Source: Streptomyces bluensis
Lineage (GTDB): Bacteria > Actinomycetota > Actinomycetes > Streptomycetales > Streptomycetaceae
Reading direction: 5' to 3'
NCBI RefSeq assembly: GCF_014650715.1
Contig: NZ_BMVM01000006.1
Coordinates: forward strand, 248,001 to 312,000
Length of the DNA stretch: 64,000 nucleotides
The position numbers were made by a program, and so were the translations under genes. Below the pieces are notes generated by a model, which did no database searches, was not told the DNA's origin, and worked only from the letters and a program-made list of their open reading frames with translations. Shown here one piece after another: positions 24,088 to 31,698 of the stretch (its first letter is position 1; the number at the start of each line of letters is the position of its first letter).

Positions 24088-25332
24088 ATGCCCCACCGTT
24101 CGGCCACCGCGGCCCTCGTCACCTGTGCGGCCATGCTGGCCGCCACAGGCTGCTCGTCGAATTTCGGCGACGACAAGAAGACCGAGCAGGACACCGGTTC
24201 CAAGCAGCACCTGACGGTGCTGATCGCCTCCTCGGGCGACGCCGAGACGAAGGCCGTCAAGGAGGCGGCGGCCGCGTACGCCAAGCAGTCCGGCAACACG
24301 GTGACCGTGCAGCTCGCCAAGGACATCAACCAGCAGCTCGCCCAGTCGTTCGCCGGGCACAAGCCGCCGGACGCCTTCTACGTCAACTCCGACCAGTTCG
24401 CGAACTACGCCAAGGGCGGCTCCCTCTACGCCTACGGCGACCAGATCAAGGACGCGGACGACTTCTCCGCACAGCTGCGCACCTCCTTCACCTACGACGG
24501 GAAGCTGGTGTGCCTGCCCAAGGACACCTCCACCCTCGCCCTGGCGATCAACGACGACCTGTGGAAGAAGGCCGGGCTGACCGAGAAGGACTACCCGACC
24601 ACCTGGGCCCAGCTGAAGACCGTCGCCGACAAGCTGACCAAGGGCGATGTCACCGGGCTGGTCACCAGCGGTGAGTACGCGCGGCTCGGCGTCTTCATGA
24701 GGCAGGCCGGCGGCTGGATCACCAACGACGACCAGACGAAGATGACCGCCGACAGCGCGCAGAACACCGAGGCGCTCGACTACGTGCGGTCGCTGCTGAA
24801 GTCCGGCTCCATGAAGTACGCCAGCCAGGTCGACACCAACTGGGGCGGTGAAGCCCTCGGCAAGGGCAAGGCCGCCATGACCATCGAGGGCAACTGGCTC
24901 ATCGGCGGCATGAAGGCCGACTACCCGGACGTGAAGTACACGGCGGTCCCGCTGCCCGCCGGCCCGGCCGGTGAGGGCACGCTCGCCTTCAGCCAGTGCT
25001 GGGGCGTGGCCCAGGAGAGCGCCCACCGGGCGGCGGCCGTGGACCTGGTCAAGTACCTGACCACCAGCGAGCAGATGCTGAAGAACGCGGACGCCTTCGG
25101 CGTGATGCCCTCCCGCACCAGCGCCCTGGCCGAGTACGCGACGAAGAACCCCGACGCCAAGGCCTGGGTCGACGCCTCCGCCCACGCGCAGGGCCCGGTG
25201 ACCGTCGCGGGTTTCGAGAAGGTGCTCACCCAGTTCAACACCGACCTCGCGGCGCTGCCCAACACCGACCCGAAGAAGATCCTCGCCGACCTCCAGCGCA
25301 ACGGCGAACAGGCCCTCACGAAGGGCAACTGA
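24088..25332 (+). CDS. Sugar ABC transporter, substrate-binding lipoprotein
   Basis: Extracellular solute-binding protein of family 1 (MalE-like), 414 residues. The lipoprotein signal ends in AATGC with C22 lipidated. The mature part includes LTVLIASSGDAETKAVKEAAAAYAKQSG, AFYVNSDQFANYAKGGSLYAY and AAMTIEGNWLIGGMKADYPD, the typical oligosaccharide-binding layout. ATG 24088 follows GGAGGAAG. First gene of an operon with two permeases; the ATPase is presumably supplied in trans by a shared MsiK-type protein, as usual in Streptomyces. Ligand likely an alpha-glucoside given the neighbouring debranching enzyme. Confidence 0.9.
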   Translation: MPHRSATAALVTCAAMLAATGCSSNFGDDKKTEQDTGSKQHLTVLIASSGDAETKAVKEAAAAYAKQSGNTVTVQLAKDINQQLAQSFAGHKPPDAFYVNSDQFANYAKGGSLYAYGDQIKDADDFSAQLRTSFTYDGKLVCLPKDTSTLALAINDDLWKKAGLTEKDYPTTWAQLKTVADKLTKGDVTGLVTSGEYARLGVFMRQAGGWITNDDQTKMTADSAQNTEALDYVRSLLKSGSMKYASQVDTNWGGEALGKGKAAMTIEGNWLIGGMKADYPDVKYTAVPLPAGPAGEGTLAFSQCWGVAQESAHRAAAVDLVKYLTTSEQMLKNADAFGVMPSRTSALAEYATKNPDAKAWVDASAHAQGPVTVAGFEKVLTQFNTDLAALPNTDPKKILADLQRNGEQALTKGN

Positions 25333-25338
25333 GCCGCC

Positions 25339-26520
25339 GTGTTCCCGCGTACGACATCACACCCCCGCCCGGCCGCGCGTTCCCGCGCGGGCGGGGGTCC
25401 CCGTACGGCCGACTCGCCGGGCACACCTGACGCGCCCGGCGAGCCCGGCCCGGCCGCGGCGCCCCGCGCCAAGCCCGCCCCGCGTGTGGGGCGCCGCGGC
25501 GAAGGCATCTGGGGCTGGCTGTTCGTCAGCCCCATGGTGACCATCCTCGGCCTGTTCATGGTGCTGCCGATCCTGATGGCGCTGTGGGTGAGCCTGCTGA
25601 ACTGGGACGGCCAGTCCAACCCCTTCAGCACGGACGCACAGTTCGTCGGCCTGGACAACTACCGGGACCTGCTCACCCGGGACGGACTCGACCGCACCCT
25701 GTTCGCGACCTCGCTGCGCAACAACCTCTACTACGTGCTGCTCACCGTGCCGCTGCAGACCGGCGTCGCGCTGACGCTGGCGCTCATCGTCAACCAGAAG
25801 CTGCTGCGCGGCCGTGGCGCCCTGCGCACCGCGTTCTTCTTCCCCTCGGTCACCAGCTCGATCGCCGTCTCCACGGTCTTCCTCTTCCTGTTCCAGGGAA
25901 GCGGCGCGGTCAACACCGCGCTGTCCTGGATCGGGGTGAAGGGCCCGAACTGGTTCAACGACCCCCGCGGTGTGCTCTCGCTCCTGCTCGGCGGCCTCGG
26001 CATCGTCGACCCCGACGACCCCTCAGGCGCCCTCGCCGGCCACTCCTTCCTGGGACTGTCCTGGTTCGAGTGGCTGTCCGGACCGTCCGTCGCGATGTGC
26101 ACGATCATCCTGCTCGCCGTGTGGACGACCTCCGGCACCTTCATGCTGATCTTCCTCGCGGCCCTCCAGGACATCCCGCGCGAGCTGGAGGAATCCGCCG
26201 CCATCGAAGGGGTCAGCCGCTTCCAGATGCTGCGCTACGTGATCCTTCCCGCGCTGCGCCCCGTGCTGTTCCTGGTGCTCACCCTCGGGCTGATCGCCAC
26301 CTGGCAGGTCTTCGACCAGGTGTACGTCATGGGCCAGGGAGCCCCGGGCAACACCACCCTCACACCGGCCTTCCTGTCGTACGCGTCCGCCTTCGACAAC
26401 GCCGACTTCGGGCAGGGCATGGCCATCGCCTTCATCCTGCTCGCGCTGATCCTGACCATGACCGTCCTGCAACGCTTCCTGTTGCGCGAGCGCACCCCCC
26501 GCCCCCGGAGGACCCGATGA
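25339..26520 (+). CDS. Sugar ABC transporter permease (MalF-like)
   Basis: 393-residue inner-membrane protein. A 55-residue proline- and arginine-rich cytoplasmic head precedes the first membrane helix (WGWLFVSPMVTILGLFMVLPILMALWV). The BPD transport domain carries the EAA-type loop ELEESAAIEGVSRFQMLRYVILPAL that docks the ATPase. GTG 25339 lies six bases after the binding-protein stop. The stop overlaps the next permease's ATG (ATGA). It works with the binding protein and second permease to import an oligosaccharide. Confidence 0.88.
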   Translation: MFPRTTSHPRPAARSRAGGGPRTADSPGTPDAPGEPGPAAAPRAKPAPRVGRRGEGIWGWLFVSPMVTILGLFMVLPILMALWVSLLNWDGQSNPFSTDAQFVGLDNYRDLLTRDGLDRTLFATSLRNNLYYVLLTVPLQTGVALTLALIVNQKLLRGRGALRTAFFFPSVTSSIAVSTVFLFLFQGSGAVNTALSWIGVKGPNWFNDPRGVLSLLLGGLGIVDPDDPSGALAGHSFLGLSWFEWLSGPSVAMCTIILLAVWTTSGTFMLIFLAALQDIPRELEESAAIEGVSRFQMLRYVILPALRPVLFLVLTLGLIATWQVFDQVYVMGQGAPGNTTLTPAFLSYASAFDNADFGQGMAIAFILLALILTMTVLQRFLLRERTPRPRRTR

Positions 26521-27446
26521 AGCTCTCGGAGAACCGGATATCGGAGAACCGGACGAGGGCGAAGCCGAGGTCCACGCGCGTACGACCGGTGCTCCGCCGC
26601 TTCCCCGTGCCCCTGCGGGTCATCGGCTACACGGCTGTGGCGATGGTCGGACTGCTGTACCTCATGCCGTTCGTGATCCAGCTGGTGACCGGGTTCAAAA
26701 CGGACCCCGACGCGGCCTCCCACCCCCTCGGGCTGATCCCGGTCACCCCGACGACCGCCGCGTACCAGCGCCTGTTCGGACTGAGTCAGGCCGGCGACGG
26801 GGTGCCGTTCCTGCGCTGGCTCGGCAACTCCACGGTCATCGCCGTCGTGGTCACGGCCTCGCGGGTCCTGTTCGCCTCCATGGCCGGCTACGCCCTGGCC
26901 CGGCTGCGCTTCCCGGGCCGTACCCTGCTGTTCGGCTTCCTCCTCGCCTTCATGGCGGTGCCCCCGGTGGCCCTGCTGATCCCCAAGTTCCTGGTCCTCA
27001 ACACCTTCGGGCTCTTCGACACCTACACCGGCATGATCGTGCCGCTGATGGTGGACGCGGCCCAGGTCTTCATCATGAAACAGTTCTTCGAGTCGATCCC
27101 CCGGGAAGTGGAGGAGGCCGCCCGCGTCGACGGCGCCGGCGTCTTCCGCACCTACTGGTCGGTCGTCCTGCCCATGGCCCGCCCGGCCCTGATCACCGTG
27201 ACCATCCTGGCGTTCCAGTCCTCGTGGAACGAGTTCACCCACTTCCTCGTGTCCACCCAGTCCAGCCAGTACGAAACGCTGACCACCGGTCTCGCCCGCA
27301 TGGTCTCCGGCGGCCTCGGCGGCGGCACCCAGTACCCCCTGAAGCTCGCCGCGGCCCTGCTGGCCACCCTGCCCGTCGCCGCGCTGTTCTTCTGCTTCCA
27401 GCGCTACTTCGTGCAGGGCGCCAACGCGGGAGCCGTCAAGGAATAA
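26517..27446 (+). CDS. Sugar ABC transporter permease (MalG-like)
   Basis: 309-residue permease, six membrane segments, starting VIGYTAVAMVGLLYLMPFVIQLVTGFKT. The EAA loop is EVEEAARVDGAGVFRTYWSVVLPMARPALI. It ends in FCFQRYFVQGANAGAVKE, the common C-terminus of CUT1 permeases. ATG 26517 overlaps the preceding stop. The first residues contain a short duplication (SENRISENRT) from repeated TCGGAGAACCGGA. It forms the heterodimeric channel with the preceding gene. No ATPase gene follows. Confidence 0.9.
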   Translation: MKLSENRISENRTRAKPRSTRVRPVLRRFPVPLRVIGYTAVAMVGLLYLMPFVIQLVTGFKTDPDAASHPLGLIPVTPTTAAYQRLFGLSQAGDGVPFLRWLGNSTVIAVVVTASRVLFASMAGYALARLRFPGRTLLFGFLLAFMAVPPVALLIPKFLVLNTFGLFDTYTGMIVPLMVDAAQVFIMKQFFESIPREVEEAARVDGAGVFRTYWSVVLPMARPALITVTILAFQSSWNEFTHFLVSTQSSQYETLTTGLARMVSGGLGGGTQYPLKLAAALLATLPVAALFFCFQRYFVQGANAGAVKE

Positions 27447-27580
27447 CGGGAGCCTCTCAAGCACGAGCGATCACACCCTCCCCCCCCGGCCCGCACACCC
27501 AGTCGAGGCCGATTCACGCACCGTGGCCGTCGCGGCGCCGTTGCTCCTACCATGGGGTCACCATCGGGGGAGGGTGGGAC

Positions 27581-28546
27581 GTGACGCGCAACTCATCGCA
27601 GTCGTCCGGGCGTCGGCTGGAAGACCGGATCGCCTGGGCGGTCAGGAACGCTGACGGTGTCGTCGCCATCGGTGTCGCCCTGGTCATCGGGGTGCTGGAC
27701 ATCCTGGACGACAACTTCGACAACAACATCGTCTCCGGCGCCACCCTGCTGGTCCTGGCGGCGCTGGTGTACGGATCGCTGACCGAGCGCCGACGGCGGA
27801 TGGCCGACATCCGGGGCGCGACCGAGGGGACGAGCCGGGCCATCGAGGACCTGGCCATGGTGCGGACACTGGCCGGCGCCGAGGTCGGCCTGGCGCACGA
27901 GAAGGCCCGCCGGAACACCACCCGCTGGGTGTTCAAGGGCGGCACGGGCACCTATCTGCGCGCCGTCACCCTGCCGGAATGCGTGGAGGAGGTGAAGCGG
28001 CAGCGCCGCTCCCTCAGCATGAAGATCGACATCCTCAACCCCGCCGACGACCGGGTGTGCGCCGCCTACGCGCGGTTCCGGCACACCTTCGGACGCCAGG
28101 GCGAAGCCGGGGCGTACCCGGAGTGGACCGCCGAACGCACCCGCAAGGAGTCGTACGCCACCGTGCTCGCCGCCGCCTGGCACCGGCAGCGGCTGGACAC
28201 CCTGGAGATCGACGTGCACCTGTCCTCGGTGGCACCGACCCTGCGCTTCGACCTGTCCGACACCTGCCTGATCATCACCCAGGACGACCCGCGCCGGGTG
28301 AGCCTGTACGTGGAGCGGGGCCGGCCGCTGTACGACTACTACGTCACCGAGTTGCACCAGAGCCGGGAGCAGGCGGTCAAGCTCGATCTGCGGGAGGCCA
28401 CCCCGCTGAGCGACGAGCCGACCGTGGACGAGGCCAGGCGGCTGCTCGACCGGCTCGGGCTGCCGCTGCCGACGAGTTTCACCGACCGGGATGTCGGCGA
28501 CATCATCGACAGGGCACTGCGGGCGGAGGACCCCTACCGCAGGTGA
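27581..28546 (+). CDS. Membrane-anchored protein of unknown function
   Basis: 321 residues, not recognised with certainty. Two hydrophobic segments near the N-terminus (about 26-42 and 50-66) form a hairpin anchor, followed by a basic coiled-coil-like linker (TERRRRMADIRGATEGTSRAIEDLAM). The cytoplasmic domain opens with TTRWVFKGGTGTYLRAVTLPEC and has KIDILNPADDRVCAAYARFRHTF and LRFDLSDTCLIITQDDP. This is a compact alpha/beta domain that recalls sensor or phosphodiesterase-like folds, but no catalytic signature is clear. GTG 27581 follows GGGGAGGG. It begins a three-gene operon with a cupin-like protein and an IMPase-family phosphatase. Confidence 0.7.
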   Translation: MTRNSSQSSGRRLEDRIAWAVRNADGVVAIGVALVIGVLDILDDNFDNNIVSGATLLVLAALVYGSLTERRRRMADIRGATEGTSRAIEDLAMVRTLAGAEVGLAHEKARRNTTRWVFKGGTGTYLRAVTLPECVEEVKRQRRSLSMKIDILNPADDRVCAAYARFRHTFGRQGEAGAYPEWTAERTRKESYATVLAAAWHRQRLDTLEIDVHLSSVAPTLRFDLSDTCLIITQDDPRRVSLYVERGRPLYDYYVTELHQSREQAVKLDLREATPLSDEPTVDEARRLLDRLGLPLPTSFTDRDVGDIIDRALRAEDPYRR

Positions 28547-28574
28547 GCGCCGTGTTTCGGCCGAGGGGGGAACG

Positions 28575-29285
28575 ATGGACTACCGGGCCCTGGAACGGGC
28601 CGCCCGGCGAGAGGCCACCGCCGAGCTGTCGTGGCACGCCGTATCGGAACTGGAGCAGATCGTTTCGGGCCGTCGCGCCCTGCGCGCGGTGCGCCATCCA
28701 CTGGGCTTCGTCTGCCTGCCGATCCTCCGCGACGGTCCCCGGGGGGTCTGCGTCCATGTCTTCGGGAGGATGGCCTTCGGGGGGACCGCCTCCGAGGGGA
28801 TGGGCTCCGGGGTGATGCCACAGCCGGAGTCGACCGTCCCTCAGGTGCACTCGCACAGCTGGGACCTGACGAGCACGGTGCTGTACGGGCGGCTGGGCAA
28901 CCGGCGCATGCGCGTCCACGACGAGCCCGCGCAGCCCACCCACCGGGTGTTCGAGGTGCACAGCGATCCGTCGGGGGTCGACGACCTGCGGCCGACCCAG
29001 CGGCTGGTGCGCTGCCTGCCCGGCGCCGAACAGACGACGGCACGAGGGCAGACCTACTCCCTTCTCGCGGGTGAATTCCACACCAGCGTCGTGCCGGGCG
29101 GCCGTCCGGCCGCCACCTTGGTACTGGGACGCACACGGCCCGACAGGTCGGACCTGTCCCTCGGCCCGTTGTCGGCCCCGGGCCACCGCATGGTCCGCGG
29201 GACGTGCGACGCGGCCCAGACCGCCCGGATCGCTCAAGCCGCCCTCAGGAGGATCCATGAGCCCGAACCGGAATCGCTTTCCTGA
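28575..29285 (+). CDS. Cupin-like protein (cysteine-dioxygenase-like fold)
   Basis: 236 residues. The first 75 residues form a helical and beta region (LSWHAVSELEQIVSGRRALRAVRHPLGFVCLPI). The rest resembles a cupin barrel: VHSHSWDLTSTVLYGRLGNRRMRV supplies two histidines and the glycine-rich strand of motif 1, and GQTYSLLAGEFHTSVVPGG the histidine of motif 2. It could be a metal-dependent enzyme or a ligand sensor. ATG 28575 follows GAGGGGGGAACG. It overlaps the following IMPase-family gene by 29 bases, so the two are translationally coupled. Function not assignable. Confidence 0.6.
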   Translation: MDYRALERAARREATAELSWHAVSELEQIVSGRRALRAVRHPLGFVCLPILRDGPRGVCVHVFGRMAFGGTASEGMGSGVMPQPESTVPQVHSHSWDLTSTVLYGRLGNRRMRVHDEPAQPTHRVFEVHSDPSGVDDLRPTQRLVRCLPGAEQTTARGQTYSLLAGEFHTSVVPGGRPAATLVLGRTRPDRSDLSLGPLSAPGHRMVRGTCDAAQTARIAQAALRRIHEPEPESLS

Positions 29286-30156
29286 CCCCTCGGCCGGCTT
29301 CGCCTCCGAGTGCCGTACGGCGGTGGCCGCGGCCGAGGAGGCCGGGGCGTTGCTGCGGTCCCGGTTCCCGGACGGGTTCGCCGCCCGCCCGAAGGGCGAA
29401 CACGGCGATGTCGTCACCGATCTGGACCTGATGGCCGAACGCCTCGTCGTGGACCGTATCCGGGAGCGCTTCCCGCACGACCGGATCCTCGCCGAGGAGT
29501 CCGGGGAACTAGGGGGCGACGGCGGCGGCCGCACCTGGCTGGTGGACCCCCTGGACGGCAGCAACAACGTGGTCATCGGGCTGCCCGCCTACGTGGTCGG
29601 CATCGCCCTGTGCGTCGACGAGGCGCCGGTGGTGGGCGTCGTGCACGATCCGGTGACCGGACACACCTGGTCGGCGCTGCGCGGCGGCGGTGCCCACGGG
29701 CCGCGCGGACGGCTCGCGGGCGTCGTGGGCGGCCGCCCGCTCTCGTCGGCCGGACCGTTGCTCGCCTGGACCCAGGGGCACGCCGTCGACCGCGACGATC
29801 CCGCGGCCCGTGCCCTGAGGCACACCCTGGAGAACCGGTCCAGGCGGCTGCTCCAGCTGTGGGCGCCGCTGCTGACCTGGGCCATGCTGGCCCGCGGGGA
29901 CATCGACGGGTTCGTGGGCTACCGGGCGGAGGCGATCGATCTGCCGGCCGGGGCACTGCTGGCCCGCGAGGCGGGAGTGGCCGTCCGGCACCTGGACGGA
30001 GGTGAGTTCGGCGGCGGCTTCACCGGACCGGACACCGAGCGTTCGTTCGTCGCGGGGCGGCCGGAGGTGCTGCCGCATCTGCTGGAGCTGGTGACGGTGT
30101 CCGGTGCCGTCGGGCGGGGCGGGCCCTCGTACGTGCCGCGCCGCTCCACTCCGTAA
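29257..30156 (+). CDS. Inositol monophosphatase/CysQ superfamily phosphatase
   Basis: 299-residue metal-dependent phosphatase. All family motifs are visible: DVVTDLD (51-57), AEESGE with the metal-ligand glutamates (E80-E81), WLVDPLDGSNN (94-104, D97 and D100 as metal ligands) and the C-terminal EAIDLPAGALLAREAG. Family members act on inositol phosphates, fructose-1,6-bisphosphate, PAP or nucleotides, and sequence alone does not decide. ATG 29257 follows AGGAGG by four bases and overlaps the cupin-like gene, making a coupled pair. It converges with the ArsB-like gene four bases away. Confidence 0.82.
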   Translation: MSPNRNRFPDPSAGFASECRTAVAAAEEAGALLRSRFPDGFAARPKGEHGDVVTDLDLMAERLVVDRIRERFPHDRILAEESGELGGDGGGRTWLVDPLDGSNNVVIGLPAYVVGIALCVDEAPVVGVVHDPVTGHTWSALRGGGAHGPRGRLAGVVGGRPLSSAGPLLAWTQGHAVDRDDPAARALRHTLENRSRRLLQLWAPLLTWAMLARGDIDGFVGYRAEAIDLPAGALLAREAGVAVRHLDGGEFGGGFTGPDTERSFVAGRPEVLPHLLELVTVSGAVGRGGPSYVPRRSTP

Positions 30157-30160
30157 GCCC

Positions 30161-31516
30161 CTACGCGGTGAGCGTCAGCGCCACCACCGACGCCAGCACC
30201 GCGGCGACGGCCAGCACCGCACCCGTCCCCATCAGCCGCGCGACCGGCACCCGCACCCCGTACGCATGGCACCGCTCGTACCACAGCAGCGTCGCCAGCG
30301 AGGCCCACGGCGTCACCACCGGTCCTACGTTGGTGCCGATGAGCAGCGCGAGCAGCTGGTCGTGGTTGCCCACCGGGACGGCCGCCTCCCCGGCCAGGTA
30401 GACGGGGAGGTTGTTCAGTACGTTCGACAGGCCCCCGCCGACCGCGGCCGCCCGGAACAGGCCCCAGAGGCCGCCGTCATGGCCGACCGCCGAGGCCAGC
30501 AGGTCGTGCAGCCCGTTGACGTTGACCGTCTCCACGACCAGGAACATGCCGGGCACCATCACCAGCAGCCGCCACGGGACCAGTGACAGCCGCAGCGTCG
30601 AGCGGCGGCGCACCGCGAAGGCCGCCACGGCGACGGCCGCGGCCGTCGCGGACGCCACCCACAGCTCCACGTCGGCCAGGATCGCGATCAGGAAGCCCGC
30701 GCAGGCGAGCCCACAGGCCCGGAACAGCACGGGGTCGGCGGGCCGGTGCACCTCGGGCGGCCGGTAGCGGTCGGCGTTCCCCGCCCCTCGCACGTCTCCC
30801 GCTCTTCCCCCTCGCACGTCCCCCGCGTTTCCCGCTCGTACGTCGTCCGCGCGGGCCGCGCCGGGCCCCGCCGCCGGGGCGTCGGTACGGGCCGACAGGC
30901 TCGCCCCCTGGGCGTCCGGTCCTGGCAGGGCCGCGACTCCGCCGTCACGCTTTCCGCGCCGCCAGTAGAACAGCCACAGGCAGACCATGGTCACCGCGAT
31001 GGCCGCCAGCTGCGGCGCCCACATCCGGGAGGCCAGGCCCAGCGGGGACAGCGCGACCCGGTCGGCGGCCAGCAGGTTCGTCAGGTTGGAGACCGGCAGC
31101 AGCAGGCTCGCCGTGTTGGCCAGCCACACCGTGGTCATCGCCAGCGGCACCGGGGCGATACCGACCCGCGAGGCGAGCGCCAGCATCACCGGGGTCAGCA
31201 GCACGGCGGTGGTGTCCAGATTCAGGGCGATCGTGGTGACGGAGGCGAAGACCACACAGAGCAGGAACAGGGCCGCGTAGCTACCGCGTCCGGCGCGGGC
31301 GACGCGCGCCGCCACCACGTCGAACACCTCGGCCTCGCTGGTCAGCTCGGCCAGCACGATCACCGTGCCCAGGAACGCCAGCAGCGGGGCGATCCGCGTC
31401 ATCGCGTCGCCCGCCGACCCGGTGGGCAGCAACCCCGTGGCCAGACACAGCAGCCCGACCACCAGCAGGCCGATCGCCACCCGGTCCAGCACATGCAGAC
31501 GCAGAAAGACACGCAC
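30161..31516 (-). CDS. ArsB/SLC13-type membrane transporter
   Basis: About 451 residues with 10-12 membrane segments of the ion-transporter superfamily. LNLDTTAVLLTPVMLALA and NVLNNLPVYLAGEAA are the two pseudo-symmetric re-entrant motifs of ArsB/CitM-type carriers. The central loop (about residues 190-255) is hydrophilic with repeats like DDVRAGNAGDVRGGRAGDVRG. Cargo may be arsenite, a carboxylate or sulfate; no ars genes are nearby. GTG 31516 starts just before the first membrane helix. An ATG at 31684 is in frame, but its extra region runs into the divergent STAND gene's control region. Confidence 0.78.
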   Translation of the reverse strand: MRVFLRLHVLDRVAIGLLVVGLLCLATGLLPTGSAGDAMTRIAPLLAFLGTVIVLAELTSEAEVFDVVAARVARAGRGSYAALFLLCVVFASVTTIALNLDTTAVLLTPVMLALASRVGIAPVPLAMTTVWLANTASLLLPVSNLTNLLAADRVALSPLGLASRMWAPQLAAIAVTMVCLWLFYWRRGKRDGGVAALPGPDAQGASLSARTDAPAAGPGAARADDVRAGNAGDVRGGRAGDVRGAGNADRYRPPEVHRPADPVLFRACGLACAGFLIAILADVELWVASATAAAVAVAAFAVRRRSTLRLSLVPWRLLVMVPGMFLVVETVNVNGLHDLLASAVGHDGGLWGLFRAAAVGGGLSNVLNNLPVYLAGEAAVPVGNHDQLLALLIGTNVGPVVTPWASLATLLWYERCHAYGVRVPVARLMGTGAVLAVAAVLASVVALTLTA

Positions 31517-31698
31517 GGAGGGAAGGGTCGCACATCTGTGCCCGGCTGTGACCAGGGGCTGTTCGTGAGACCTGCTCCCGGCCGGGCCTTTCAGCCACCT
31601 GAGTCGCGGCACGAGTCGCCGCACTTGCCACAGGTGTCGCCCCATGAGTCGTCGTGAAAACGGTTCATACCGAGGCTCTCTCATTGCATCATGAATAT

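Noticed and set aside
31654..31698. 15-residue N-terminal extension of the STAND protein from GTG 31654
   Set aside because: Codons are AT-ending and unlike the rest of the gene, with no ribosome site; judged to be promoter region.
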